From Ananas comosus (Eukaryota; Streptophyta; Magnoliopsida; Poales; Bromeliaceae): a stretch of DNA of 64,000 bases. Position numbers and translations under genes: made by a program. Shown one piece after another: positions 1 through 10,363 of the stretch. The stretch covers positions 2,964,313-3,028,312 of the forward strand of contig NC_033627.1 in the NCBI RefSeq assembly GCF_001540865.1, in the 5' to 3' direction. The notes beneath the pieces were generated by a model. That model ran no database searches and was not told where the DNA came from. It saw nothing but the letters and a program-made list of their open reading frames with translations. The first letter of the stretch is position 1, and every line of letters starts with the position of its first letter.

Positions 1-315
1 TTCGAGCCATTGAAGAGCATTTCTGATTCAGAATTTGGGTGCACCGTTTATCTGGAAAAGAATGATTCGAGTATGTCATGGCTAATTTCCCTTAAAACAA
101 TTGAAGTGCTCGAAAGGTCTAGACTCTAAAATCAAACCTTTCGAAGGTTGGGTAGTTGGACCAAAACAGGCTATAGTATATGTGTAAGTTCCTTGCATTT
201 TTACCTATAGAGCAATAGCAAAGTGTTTGAAGTATAAGCAATCATTAATGATCTCAAACTCCATTCAATCTAGGGGTAGAGGGAGAGTTAGAGACAGAGA
301 GAGAGTCTCTATGAC
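1..315 (-). other. Probable intron 1 of the ribose-5-phosphate isomerase gene
   Basis: This stretch lies downstream of the inferred exon 1 donor. It opens with a CT-rich run (on the minus strand) next to the donor and is otherwise AT-rich. I found no continuation of the isomerase sequence in either frame, so the next exon should lie outside the window. Confidence 0.5.
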
Positions 316-747
316 CTCATCGGCGCCATCGATGGCGAGATTGATGTGGGGGTGGTCGTCGAGGGTGGAGAGGGGGATGCCGAGCGACTGGGCCTGCTCG
401 AAGGTGCGCTTGGAGGTGGGGACGCCGACGATGTCGGAGAGCTTACCGGAGGCGAGGAGGGCACCGATCTCGGCGACGACGAAGGCGGCGGTGGAGCCGG
501 TGCCGAGGCCGAGGACCATGCCGCTGCTCACGTACTCCACGGCCTTCTCCGCGGCGAGCTTCTTGAGGTCGTCCTGCGTGAGAGCGGAGGGCACGGATTG
601 CGCAAGGATCCGAGGGGCCGCGGCGGCGCAGGCGCGGCGGGGGCGGAGCGGCGGAGGGAGGGAGAGGGCGAGGCGGCGGAGGGAGGTGGAGTAGCAGGAG
701 GAGGAGGAGGGGGAGGGGGGCAGGAGGAGGAGGGATAAGGTGGCCAT
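316..747 (-). CDS. RPI3: Ribose-5-phosphate isomerase, plastid type, exon 1 (partial gene)
   Basis: The enzyme interconverts ribose 5-phosphate and ribulose 5-phosphate in the Calvin cycle and pentose phosphate pathway. The ATG at 747 opens 144 codons. Residues 1 to about 50 are Ser-, Leu- and Arg-rich with almost no acidic residues, as in a chloroplast transit peptide. Next come LTQDDLKKLAAEKAVEYV, the phosphate-binding loop GLGTGSTAAF (80-89), VGVPTSKRT (107-115) and DGADE (140-144), which holds a catalytic Asp of the RpiA family. After GADE the reading runs into CT-rich sequence unlike the family's DPNLDLVKGRGG, so I place a GT donor at 315 (gtcata) and the remaining exons left of the window. 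An in-frame ATG at 960 adds a low-complexity leader and is rejected as untranslated. The nearest plant homologue I recall is Arabidopsis At3g04790. The family call is firm; the donor position is inferred. Confidence 0.9.
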
Positions 748-1834
748 GGGGATTAGGGTTTGGTGGTGGAGACGAGGTAGAACGAGAGGAGAGGAGGAGG
801 AAGAAGGGGTTTTGGATCGGGGAGAGATGGTTGGGACTCGGTATTGAGTGGTGACTGGTGAGTGTGGGGGTTGGTGGTGAGAGGTGAGAGCCGTATGAGA
901 TGCGGGCCTTTTCAAGGAGTTGGCGGGTACTGTTTTACAATTTTTTCTTTTATTTTTCATTATTATTTTTTTAAGGTAAACAGTATTAGAGGCCTCATTA
1001 ACTACGGGTTATTCTTCAGGTTCAAATTCCATTTCTGCTAAAAATAAAATAGAGAATACAGTTAAGTTTTCATCACTAATCTTAAATTCTTTTTTATGAA
1101 TGAGTTATTTAGATTTTAAACTATGACTTAGTGTGATATTGAGGCCTATCCGACGCTATTAGATAAAATAAGATTAGAATAAAAATATATAGGGATATAC
1201 TTACTCCGTTCTCTGATGGAATCGCAGAAAATATATTATAATCGACTCATTGCGATATGCGAAACACAGACAAAATATTTTTCATTATGTTTTCTCACTT
1301 CAAGTAACACAATTTTTCCGCAATACTAAACAAAGCCTATTAATTTATGACTAGCCAACTAATTATTTGGATCGAGACCTTAAAAATCAAATAAGTAAAA
1401 CACATGGAAGATAATTGAAGTTTACCTGAAATTTTTTTTTCTAACGTCTTATGTAAGACAGCAATAATTCAGCGGGCCTAGTGCATTTATTTCCTTTTAA
1501 TACACAAAACAAAAAGGAAAAAAAAAAAACAAATAGTTTCTAAATTAAACTCGTCAACCGAAAACACAGAAGCCGGCAGAATCTAAAAAGACGGTGTTGA
1601 ACGAATTCGGAATTCGTTGCCGACTACTTATTTATACTCCACCACCAACATATGCGGCGACGACTTCGATTCGGCTCCGATCCCCTTTAAATACGCCCTC
1701 CGCATTCTCACTCTCGGCCCCCGCACCTAAACGCTACGAACGAGCCCCAGAGAGAGACTCTAGCGCTCCTCTCCCCTCTCCTCCCCCTTCACCCTTCTCC
1801 TTTTTCCCATCCTCATCGTTTCTCTCCTTCGCCC
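748..1834. promoter_or_regulatory. Divergent intergenic region between the isomerase and PITH genes
   Basis: About 1.1 kb separates the two divergent start codons, so both promoters must lie here. The 200 bases next to the isomerase start are G-rich on the plus strand, reading as a CT-rich leader for that gene. The middle (960-1600) is AT-rich with no recognisable element. On the PITH side a TATA-like TTTAAATA lies at 1686-1693, about 140 bases before the ATG, followed by a CT-rich leader. A telo-box-like AACCCTAACCCTA lies just inside PITH intron 1 near 1895. No gene is seen in this stretch. Confidence 0.45.
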
Positions 1835-4800
1835 ATGGCGTCGCCCGCCTCCTCCACGATCCAACGAGGCCAGGTACGTCCTCTCCCACGATCAAAACCC
1901 TAACCCTAGATCCCCTTCCCTCGCCCTGATCGTTCCCTTTTTTAGGTCGATCTCGTCGACTTCGTCGATTGGAGCGGCGTCGAGTGCCTCAACCAGAGCA
2001 CCAGCCACTCCGTTGCCAATGCCTTGAAGCAGGTGATCGCCATCGCCATCGCCCGATCTTACCCCTCTTTCCTTGTTTCTTGATCCGTTCTTTTTTGAGT
2101 TCCTTTTTTCTTTTTGATCTCTTCGATGTTAGGGTTATAGGGAGGATGATGGGCTTCATCTCGAGAGCGAGGCCGATGAGCAGCTTTTGATATATATACC
2201 GTTCACTCAAGTGATCAAGTTGCACTCGGTTGTCATCAAGGGCCCCGAAGAGGAAGGTAATGGTGTTTAATTTTTGGAATTCTTGTTTGCTTCTGTGCGC
2301 TGATTCTACTTTGAATGCTTTGATCGTTTCTTGCTGCACGATGATTGGGTTTGTGGTATCACTCGCAAATATTAGGCTGTTGTATTATGTAATGTATAAG
2401 GATCACCGGTACAAGTAATTATTTATTTGTTTATTTAATTTTCTTAAGCCATTCGCGTTTTTAGGTATTTAGATATATGCCTTGTGCATGTGCTGCCTTG
2501 CATTGCATTATTGAGCTTTTGATCTTTTCTACTTTCTGTTGCATCTTTTTTGCTTCTTGATTGCTTTATCTGCATGCTGTCAAATTAGTTCAAGTCTATT
2601 TATGACCTCAATATGTTATTTGGCAGGTCCAAGGACGGCTAAACTTTTTGCAAACAAAGAGCATATGGGCTTTAGGTATGCTATATCTTAGATTCAAGAG
2701 ATTCAATTCACAAAATTAGAACTCTTGAAGTTTTGGTTGTTTTGAGTACTGATCGTTTATTGACCATGTAACAACTGTTGCAGTGATGTCAATGATTATC
2801 CGTCTAATGACACAGTTGTTTTATCCCCTGAGAATTTGAAGGTATTGTCATCCTTCTAACTTCTTGAAATTAAAATTGATCTTTGGCCTTTGCAACTTTT
2901 TGGATGAAAATTATTGTTATTATTATTCCATTATTAATATCTTTGTTGGGTTTAGGAAAGATAGGGGTTGCCTCTGGGTGAATAGTAGTTGAATTTTGTC
3001 TTGAAACATAATAATAGATTGCTTAGTTGCAACTTCATTTCATTTGCAGGGGAAGCCTGTACCTGTGAAGTATGTCAAATTTCAAAATGTTCATAGGTAA
3101 GTTGAGTATACATTCTCCCCTTTTAATTTTTTAGTATGTGATTGCATTGCATAAGTTGGTTATTAATTTGTTGGACTAATCATATTATATCAGCTTGACA
3201 ATTTTTATCGAGGACAACCAAGGCGGTGGCGACATCTCTAAAGTTCAGAAAATTGCCCTCTATGGAACAACGTGAGTGTTAATTGATTAATTTCTTATCC
3301 TTTCATTCTTCTGTAGCTTCTCTTCTTTAAATTGATCCACCGTCTCTATTAAGCATTTAATCTCTACCAAACAGCAAAGAGTTGAAAGGTATTTTATATG
3401 CATCTCACTCAAAAATTGCTATAAAGTTGGAGAATCTAACATAAATAAGAGTATTAATCTGGTCATTCTTGAAATCTCTATGCTATGACTGTAGTTCTTG
3501 GTAGCATCTTTAATTTTTGGTTTGACATTTCTTGTTCAAGTATTTCGACACAATCAAGGGAACATTTTCTGAAGAAAAGAAGCGTTTTTTTTGTGGCTAG
3601 TGTATATTCTTAGTCAGATAAATAAATGTGATATTTACTAGTTTATACTTATGATCCAATCTATGTGTAAGCTAAAGTAACTTGCAGGCGGATGTATATG
3701 AAAACCATAAAGCATTTGTTAAACATGATTAAAAATTATCCAGAGAATTTATTTGGGTTCAAATCTTACATTCGAACTTACAGTGCAGCAGGCAAGAAAA
3801 TCTTTGCAATCTAGAATTTGGACAATTTAGGTGGTGCAATTTGAAACTAGATATAGAAAGGAACCATAGATTAGTCTTTTGAAGGTGTAAAACAGTTCAA
3901 GGTGAATTTAAAGATGCTTAAATTCTTAGTTTTGTGTGATAATGCTTCTCTAGTGAAATTCTTGCACTTACCTGTGGATAAGACAATTGGAATTATTAGT
4001 CTAAAAAAGATATAATATTATAGTTCAATATCAATTTTTTCTTAGATTTTTTTTAATTATCCTCATCAAATCTTTCATAGTTCACTGATAGGAAAAGTGA
4101 TGGTTTATCATCAATAATTTAACTCTTATAAATAGCGAATTTATGTAAATATGGCACTGCACAACTCATTAATGATGACTTGTCATTTCTTTTGCTAATG
4201 AAATACTGAAGATGTGATGTGAACGTATTGTTCACTCATAGCTCAAGAGGAAATATGTGAAGTACTAGTATCTATGAATTATAACTAAGAGCAATATTCA
4301 TCACTTAGAAATGATTGAGTTAATACATTTTTCCATATCTTCTTAATGGAAGAAATGAGAATTTATCATTAATTATTTACAAGATGACTTACTCAGATTA
4401 ACTCTTAAAAATACACAATTAATATGAGTATGGCATTTTATAATATGTCAGTCATGAATTGTCATTCGCCTTATTAATGAAATATGAAAGATGTGATGTG
4501 AACGTGGTATTTACTGACTCCTTAGTAATGAAATTAAACGTCCATAGTACTACTTATTCTCATAAGGCTTCGTATATTTTAAATAATTTTCAATACATTT
4601 TAATTAACCAACAAAAATAAAAGATAAATGCACTAATGAAAGAAGCCCAAAGGGAAACTGCATGGCATCATCCAGATGCCCTTCATTATATCTTCTTGAA
4701 TTCCTTATAACAGATACATTGCTGATCAAAGTTGCCGATTATAGCTTATATCTAGGGCTGTTTAGATTTGGTTTGTATAAACTATTTCTATTATAGTATG

Positions 4801-7507
4801 GAAGTTCCATACTTGGCTGGCCTGATGACTCTTTGTATTTTTTTCACTTGAGAAGGAAAAAAAAAAAAAGAAAAAAAATTCTATCTTCTTGAACTCCTTA
4901 TAACAAATACATTGCTGAACAGAGTTGCTGATTATAGCTATATCTAGGGCTGTGTAGATTTGGTTTGTATAAAGCTATTGTTATCATGAATTTCGCTTTT
5001 TGCATTATTGCAATCTCCCAAAAATTGTCACAAATTGTTCAGCTTATTTACTAAACAAACTCAAAATTGTTCTAATTTGGCACAATCTGGGGAATATAAT
5101 CATCTAAGTCAATCTATAAGCTGTGCATCTCGTTGCATGCGCTTGGTAGGCATTGTGATTTCAACCAATGCTCACAACGGTCCCTTTGCTATAATCTGGA
5201 TTTTTATTTGACTTTTGTCATTGGTTTCAAATCATAATGTAGATCCTGAGGACTCTTACTTTCTTTTGTCTAAATGAGAAAGAAATCGGGTTTGCTAAAC
5301 TTTTGTAGATCAATTGACTGACCTAGGTATGACAGACCGTTATTCTGTGTGAGATTCTTTGGCTTCTCTGCTTTAGAAATAGCACCAACATTCTTTACTC
5401 AAGCTTTATTTGCTAATAATTAAGTCAAATATTTGTTGGTGATCACAGACATAAGCAAGGATTTTTTTCAATTGTAAATTACAGCATTGGTCACTGACAT
5501 TTGGTGAGATTTTATTTAGGTTACCGAACTTTAATTTGTTTTAATCAGGATATCGAGCTTCAATTTCAGTTTTGATTGTCATTACTCAAATTTCTAATTA
5601 ATTTCTATGATGGCGTTCCACTATGGCAGCTAATTTAGTCGTCAAGCTAGTGGTCCTCTGATTGCTTTTTAGTGCTTATTGTTTTAGTATATTCTAATAA
5701 AGTAGTTTTCCTCAATTTTCAGCTGAGTACATGAGTGATACCAAAGTAATTAAAATTATGATCCAACACCTCCGATATAAATGTTATCCACTCTAATGCA
5801 TGTGGATCAGGGAAATTGTTTTTTCTGTTAATCACAAACTGTAGAAGTGGAGCTGTCATTTATAAGTTGAAGAGGTAGGACTAAATGATGTGAGCCCTTC
5901 AAACGAAATAATAGAACTAGCTTATGATGTGTAGCAGACTGAAAATTATGCGGTGCTAACCTTACTTGCTTAGAGTCTGTCTGTGATTCAAAACCTGATG
6001 TTTATTTGCAATGGAGTATACTTTATGATTCATGAAAAGTGAAATCCTTAGCCTTTTTAACAAGTCAATTAGTTAATTTTATGTCTCCTGCTATCACACC
6101 ACAACAATCTACAAGAAAAATTTCCTGTACGTGGTCCCAGTGTAGTTTCTCAGGATGCCACCCGAGATATTGCTAGACTCCACTAATTTTGTTAGGATAG
6201 TATCTCCTTGGAGAGAAATAACTAAATTACTTGAAGGAAAAATAACCCAACTATTTAATTATGCTCTACCAACTATTTAATTATGCTCTTTTGTGTTATT
6301 TGGTTATTTTTGTAAGGAAAATGCATCCTGTTCTTAGTGTTGTTCCTGATAAGATATCTGTTTACTACATTTTGGGTGTATTTACTTTACGTCAGCTTAT
6401 GCTGATTAATACACTTTGGTTGGCAAATATGTTTAATGTATTACCATGTCATTCATAATACTGGTGATGATCTTTGAGACGAGATACTATTTTGGAAGTA
6501 CTGGAGGTGCCATTGATTTGTCATAACTTGCCCGGTCTTCATGCTGTTGTTATGTCATCTTGACATTATAATTGTCTTATGCATACTTCTATTCGTTGGT
6601 GATACTATTTTGGAAGTTCTGTGATATGTATCACTTTAGTTTCTTGATATTTATGTTGTAGCAATGGGTAAATATACATGTTTGGTCCTCCTATGGGGCA
6701 CATCACATTTTGGTCCTCAAACTTTACCTAGTTGCAATTTTTAAGTTTGAACTTCTGTAAATTGTTGCAATTAAGTCCTACAACTCAATCTATTTGGTTA
6801 AACATTGATGAATGGTTGATGTACAAGTGATGTAGCAGTTTAGTTATTATCACATCATTAATCATAACACTGCTATATTATTTTCTCCTTAGCGATATAT
6901 CAATATTTAGCCAACTAAATTGGGTTATAGAACTTAATTATAATAATTTAAAAAATTTGAGCAAGAAATTATAACAAATTAAAGTTTAAAGATCAAAATA
7001 TCATGTGTCTTCTAATTTGAGGACCAAAAGTGTTATTTACTCTATAGCAATTTATTTAGCTAGTTAAGTAGGAGTGTAGGACTTTTTTTTCCGCATCTTT
7101 GATAGGATTTTTTTTTTTGACTCCTTCGAAGGAAAGCCCGTAGGCTATCTAAGATGGGACATCACTTGTAGATGGCCATTAGTCTTCAATATCTTTGTAC
7201 AGTTGTGAAATCTTTAGTTAATGGTCCAGCCTTTTTTTTCGCAGCATTTGAAGTCTTTCCTTCCAGTCTTACCTCCCAGTTTTTGCCTCTTTGGCTCGGC
7301 TTCCAGTTTTGCATTTAATTATAGTCATCTATAGAGGGTCCATCTATGGTGCTCATAAGAGGGCCTGAATAGTGCGTATTTTAGACTTTTTACCATTTAG
7401 ATCAGAATATTATTCCATCTACCCTCACTGCATTCTAAAGCATTGTAGACTAAAAATGTTGTGAGAACACACTATTCATGTCGTCACAAAAGTATAGCAG
7501 CATTGTC

Positions 7508-7569
<62 letters not shown>

Positions 7570-8687
7570 CCTCGGCTATTATACTTTTATGCATACAATC
7601 ACTTTTGTACTCTTAAGTCATTTTCAATGGTAGATTTTTCGAATCTATGATCCACATTGTTAAACATAATTTGAAAACACGTAAACATTCTAAAAATTGA
7701 ATTTCATAATTGTTGGACGTCAGATTCCTTATGATCAAAAGTCCTCAAAATTGATAATTTTAACGGTCGATATGGGACGTTTTCTAGTTTAATTGTGTGG
7801 AAAAATTGGAATTGGTTGAATTTTTAATTAAAAATTATAGTCATTATTTAATCAAGATCAATAACTTCGATCTTGAATTGAAGAACTCAACTCTATTTTG
7901 AGGAGGTCATTTCATTTTCACCGTTAATTTATACCTATTTGATTGTCTATTATGATTTTGAAAAATTACAAAATTTGGTTTCTAAGCATTCAAATACTCT
8001 AAATTATATTTAACGGTATGGATCGTTAGTTCGAAAGATCAATTATCGAAAATAACTTATGAGTGTGAAAACTTTCGCACTCATAAGAGTATATTAATAT
8101 TCCTCTCTTTCTCTCTCTCTATAATTATATATATGTGTGTGTGTAGAGTTGAGTTGGAATATTATTAGTAGCAAACATGTTTCGTTGCCACCCATTTGTT
8201 TTCGATGATGGAGCTTCGGAATCGACGATCGGCACCGCTCAATATGATCTATACCACTTGAAGCATCTAGAAATCAAATTTCATATTTTTTCAATATTAT
8301 TCTCTTGTTCATCAAGTGAACACAAAATTGAATGGCTGAAAATAAATATTTGTTAAAAATTGATGATATGAGTCTTGTAAGTAAGATTAAGAGTATAAAT
8401 CTTATTTTAAATAGTTTAAAGAATTTTTTTATCAAAATTCAATTGATTTGGATATCTTTACGTTGTTAAACGAGAAAGCGTCTCATATTGACTATTAAAA
8501 TTATAAATTTTGAAACTCTTTGGTCATTAGGCCAACGATGTCAAAAAGATTTGAACTTTAGTTTCTAGATACTTCAAATGGTATAGATTATGTTCAACGA
8601 TACTGATCGTCGATTTGGAGACTCCATCATCGAAAACAAATGGATGACAATGGTGTTCGTTTGCTACTAATAACATTTTAGCTCAAC

Positions 8688-8720
<33 letters not shown>

Positions 8721-10363
8721 TTCGACTACTATACTATCGATAACACCAAGTATTTGGTGCTATCAAGTTTTCCGCCGTCAGATCTATCCCTTTGACCATT
8801 TTCACATGGTAGATCATACTATCCAACAAACCACCCATTTAACCCCAGTGAACTATTATAATCCTAACCAGACATCCCTTCCTTCAAGAGTTGAGAATCT
8901 AATAGTGCCAATGACTTGGTGCTATTAATAGTATAGTAGCCTAGTTTTCTCTTTATATATAGAACTAGTCACCAAGTTAATGGTGCTATTAGATTTTCGG
9001 CCATTGGAGGAAGGGATGTACGGTTAGGATGATAGTAGTCCTCTAGAGTTGAGTGGAAAGTTGAATAGTATGATTTAACTGGTGGAAATGGTCAAAGGGG
9101 TAGATTTAATGGTGGAAAACTCGATAGTACCAAGCGCTTGGTACTATCGATAGTATAGTAGCCGAAATATATATATATATATATATATTAAATATATTAT
9201 ATATTATATATATATATAGAGAAGAGAGAGCGGAGAGAGAGAGGGAGGTAGGAGGGAGAGAGTGAGAATGAGTGAGAGAGATGGCTGAGAGGAGAGGAGA
9301 GTCGGGGGGAGGGAGAAGCTTTGTTATTTTTTATGATAAATCTTTTAAATCGACTATCTGTACCATTGAGCATGATCAACACCATTTAAAGTATCTAGAA
9401 ATCGAATCTCATTCTTTTACGATATTATTCTTTTGTACATCAAGTGAAAATAAAAAATTGAATGGTTGAAAATGTGTATCCTTCAAAAAGTGATAATAGA
9501 ATTCTTATCTTCAATATCAAGGGTTTAAATAGCTATGGATTCTGCTGCAGTACTTTGCTTTTTCTAGCAAAAATTTAATTGCTTTGGATTCTACTGCAGT
9601 ACTTTGCTTTTTCTAAATATACTATTTAAATAGCACTTTGTCGAACATTATTATATACTATATGCTTCAACAAGGGCTTGTTTGTTTGGATGGAAGTGGA
9701 GAGTGGTGAAGCCGTTTTCGGCCGTAAATAGTCACTTCAACTGTTTGATTTGCTGTAATAAAGATACAGTCGAAATTCGAAATATTTAAAACATCGTAGT
9801 TGACTTCGGCCTATTCTGAGCCGAAGTCAATTACAGTTAAAAGAGGTAAAGAAAAAATATAATAAAATAATATAATGGGTAGTACTAGTTATATTTAAAT
9901 ATATTTGATTGTGGTACTAATTATTTTTTTATTTAGTTTAAAAATTGATTAGTTTAGTATTAATATTTTTTTACTCTATGATTTTGTTGTATTATTATAA
10001 TTTATCTATATAAATAATAATTTAGTTGTTTTAGACTATGTTTTCTATTTATATAGTGTGGTCATAAACTAGTAAGAGCTAGATCACATAGACCTAGAAG
10101 AATGACATATCCTCCCACTGATCCCGTGATGTGAGGAACATTGTTCCTGTCATAGCAGTCGTCATCATTTCTCTCTCTCTGTCTCTCTCTCTCTCTCAGA
10201 GATAAGACTTGAAATGATAAGTCCCTGCTCAAATTGCTTCCATCTGAATAAATAAATACCAGAGCTTTGACCTGCACATTCTCACCTGCATTGCTTATCT
10301 TGTCCTACTTGCAGGGTGGACACGACAAACATGAAGGATCTCAAGAAGATAGAGGAGCACTAA
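1835..10363 (+). CDS. PITH-domain protein (DUF1000, At3g04780-like), eight exons
   Basis: The exons are 1835-1873, 1946-2032, 2133-2256, 2627-2675, 2784-2841, 3050-3096, 3194-3271 and 10315-10363. They sum to 531 nt and 176 residues, the usual size for this family, and every junction is GT-AG and keeps frame. The protein opens [13 protein letters not shown], then [81 protein letters not shown] and [11 protein letters not shown], ending [15 protein letters not shown]. This is one PITH beta-sandwich (about residues 14-165), the domain found at the C terminus of thioredoxin-like proteins that bind the proteasome. There is no thioredoxin domain and no signal peptide, so it is probably soluble; its exact role is unknown. 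The oddity is intron 7, about 7 kb and full of transposons, leaving only 16 codons in the last exon. Confidence 0.93.
4120..4510 (+). repeat. Imperfect direct duplication inside PITH intron 7
   Basis: The segment near 4120-4240 is repeated in diverged form near 4400-4510. Shared landmarks are ctcttaWaaata, tatggca, taatgaaata and gatgtgatgtgaacg. It is old and non-coding. Confidence 0.5.
4687..4985 (+). repeat. Second direct duplication (about 105 bp copies) in PITH intron 7
   Basis: Copy one covers about 4687-4790 and copy two about 4880-4985. Both share tatcttcttgaa, ccttataaca, atacattgctga, atatctagggctg and tagatttggtttgtataaa, with few mismatches. A poly-A-rich spacer lies between them. 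Confidence 0.7.
6666..7042. mobile_element. MULE-type MITE with 9-bp target duplication
   Basis: The ends are imperfect inverted repeats: gggtaaatatacatgtttgg at the left and gaggaccaaaagtgttattt followed by actc at the right. The flanks are tgtagcaat (6657-6665) and tatagcaat (7043-7051), matching at 8 of 9 bases. A 9-bp duplication points to the Mutator superfamily. It has no coding capacity. Confidence 0.65.
7508..7567. repeat. (TA)n followed by (GA)n microsatellite
   Basis: A TA run of about 19 bases is followed by a GA run of about 40 bases, directly left of a MITE. Confidence 0.9.
7567..8104. mobile_element. Microsatellite-flanked MITE, about 540 bp
   Basis: The left end reads gcctcggctattatactttt and the right end ataagagtatattaatattc. 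Inside each end is a second inverted motif, cacttttgtactcttaagtc against actttcgcactcataagag. A GA run abuts the left side and a CT/TA run the right. It belongs to the same broad group as the elements at 8144 and 12657. Confidence 0.5.
8144..8690. mobile_element. MITE of family A (TIR agagttgagYTRGAATA)
   Basis: It begins agagttgagttggaatatta and ends with the inverted taacattttagctcaacta. Inside both ends lie mirror motifs, gttttcgatgatggagct and ctccatcatcgaaaac. A TG/TA run borders the left and (TA)n then (GA)n the right. It matches the element at 12657-13200 along its length, including cgatcgg and acctagaaatcaaat-like motifs. Confidence 0.7.
8718..8945. mobile_element. MITE of family B (about 230 bp)
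   Basis: Inverted ends are gactactatactatcgataa and tattaatagtatagtagcc, each next to a ttggtgctat motif. The centre carries the family hallmarks gatctatccctttgaccatt and taaccagacatccctt. A GA microsatellite borders the left side. Confidence 0.65.
8960..9168. mobile_element. MITE of family B, opposite orientation
   Basis: It starts tagaactagtcaccaagtta and ends tactatcgatagtatagtag. The centre reads the reverse complement of the copy at 8718 (ggttaggatgatagtag, ggtcaaaggggtagat). (TA)n borders its right side. Confidence 0.65.
9660..9860. repeat. Dispersed repeat fragment, GTTTGTTT type
   Basis: The stretch contains gcttgtttgtttggatggaa, gactgtttgatttgctgta-like sequence and gccgaagtcaattacagtta. 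Corresponding motifs recur at 31140-31310, so it is a fragment of a dispersed element, perhaps hAT-like. Ends were not resolved. Confidence 0.4.

Larger units (their letters stand above)
3272..10314 (+). other. Giant intron 7 of the PITH gene
   Basis: The donor is gtgagtg after the codon part AC, and the acceptor is cttgcag before GGTGGACACG. The intron is 7043 bases, while the other six are about 70 to 370 bases. It holds duplicated AT-rich blocks, one MITE with a 9-bp target duplication, at least four MITEs flanked by TA or GA repeats, and a GTTTG-type repeat fragment. No open frame in it resembles a known protein. Confidence 0.88.

Noticed and set aside
346..738. Glycine-rich open frames on the plus strand opposite the isomerase exon
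   Set aside because: They are antisense shadows of a GC-rich coding exon; the conserved isomerase motifs fix the minus strand as coding.
748..960. In-frame extension of the isomerase to an ATG at 960
   Set aside because: The added residues are low-complexity and unrelated to any transit peptide; the ATG at 747 gives a normal plastid transit sequence.
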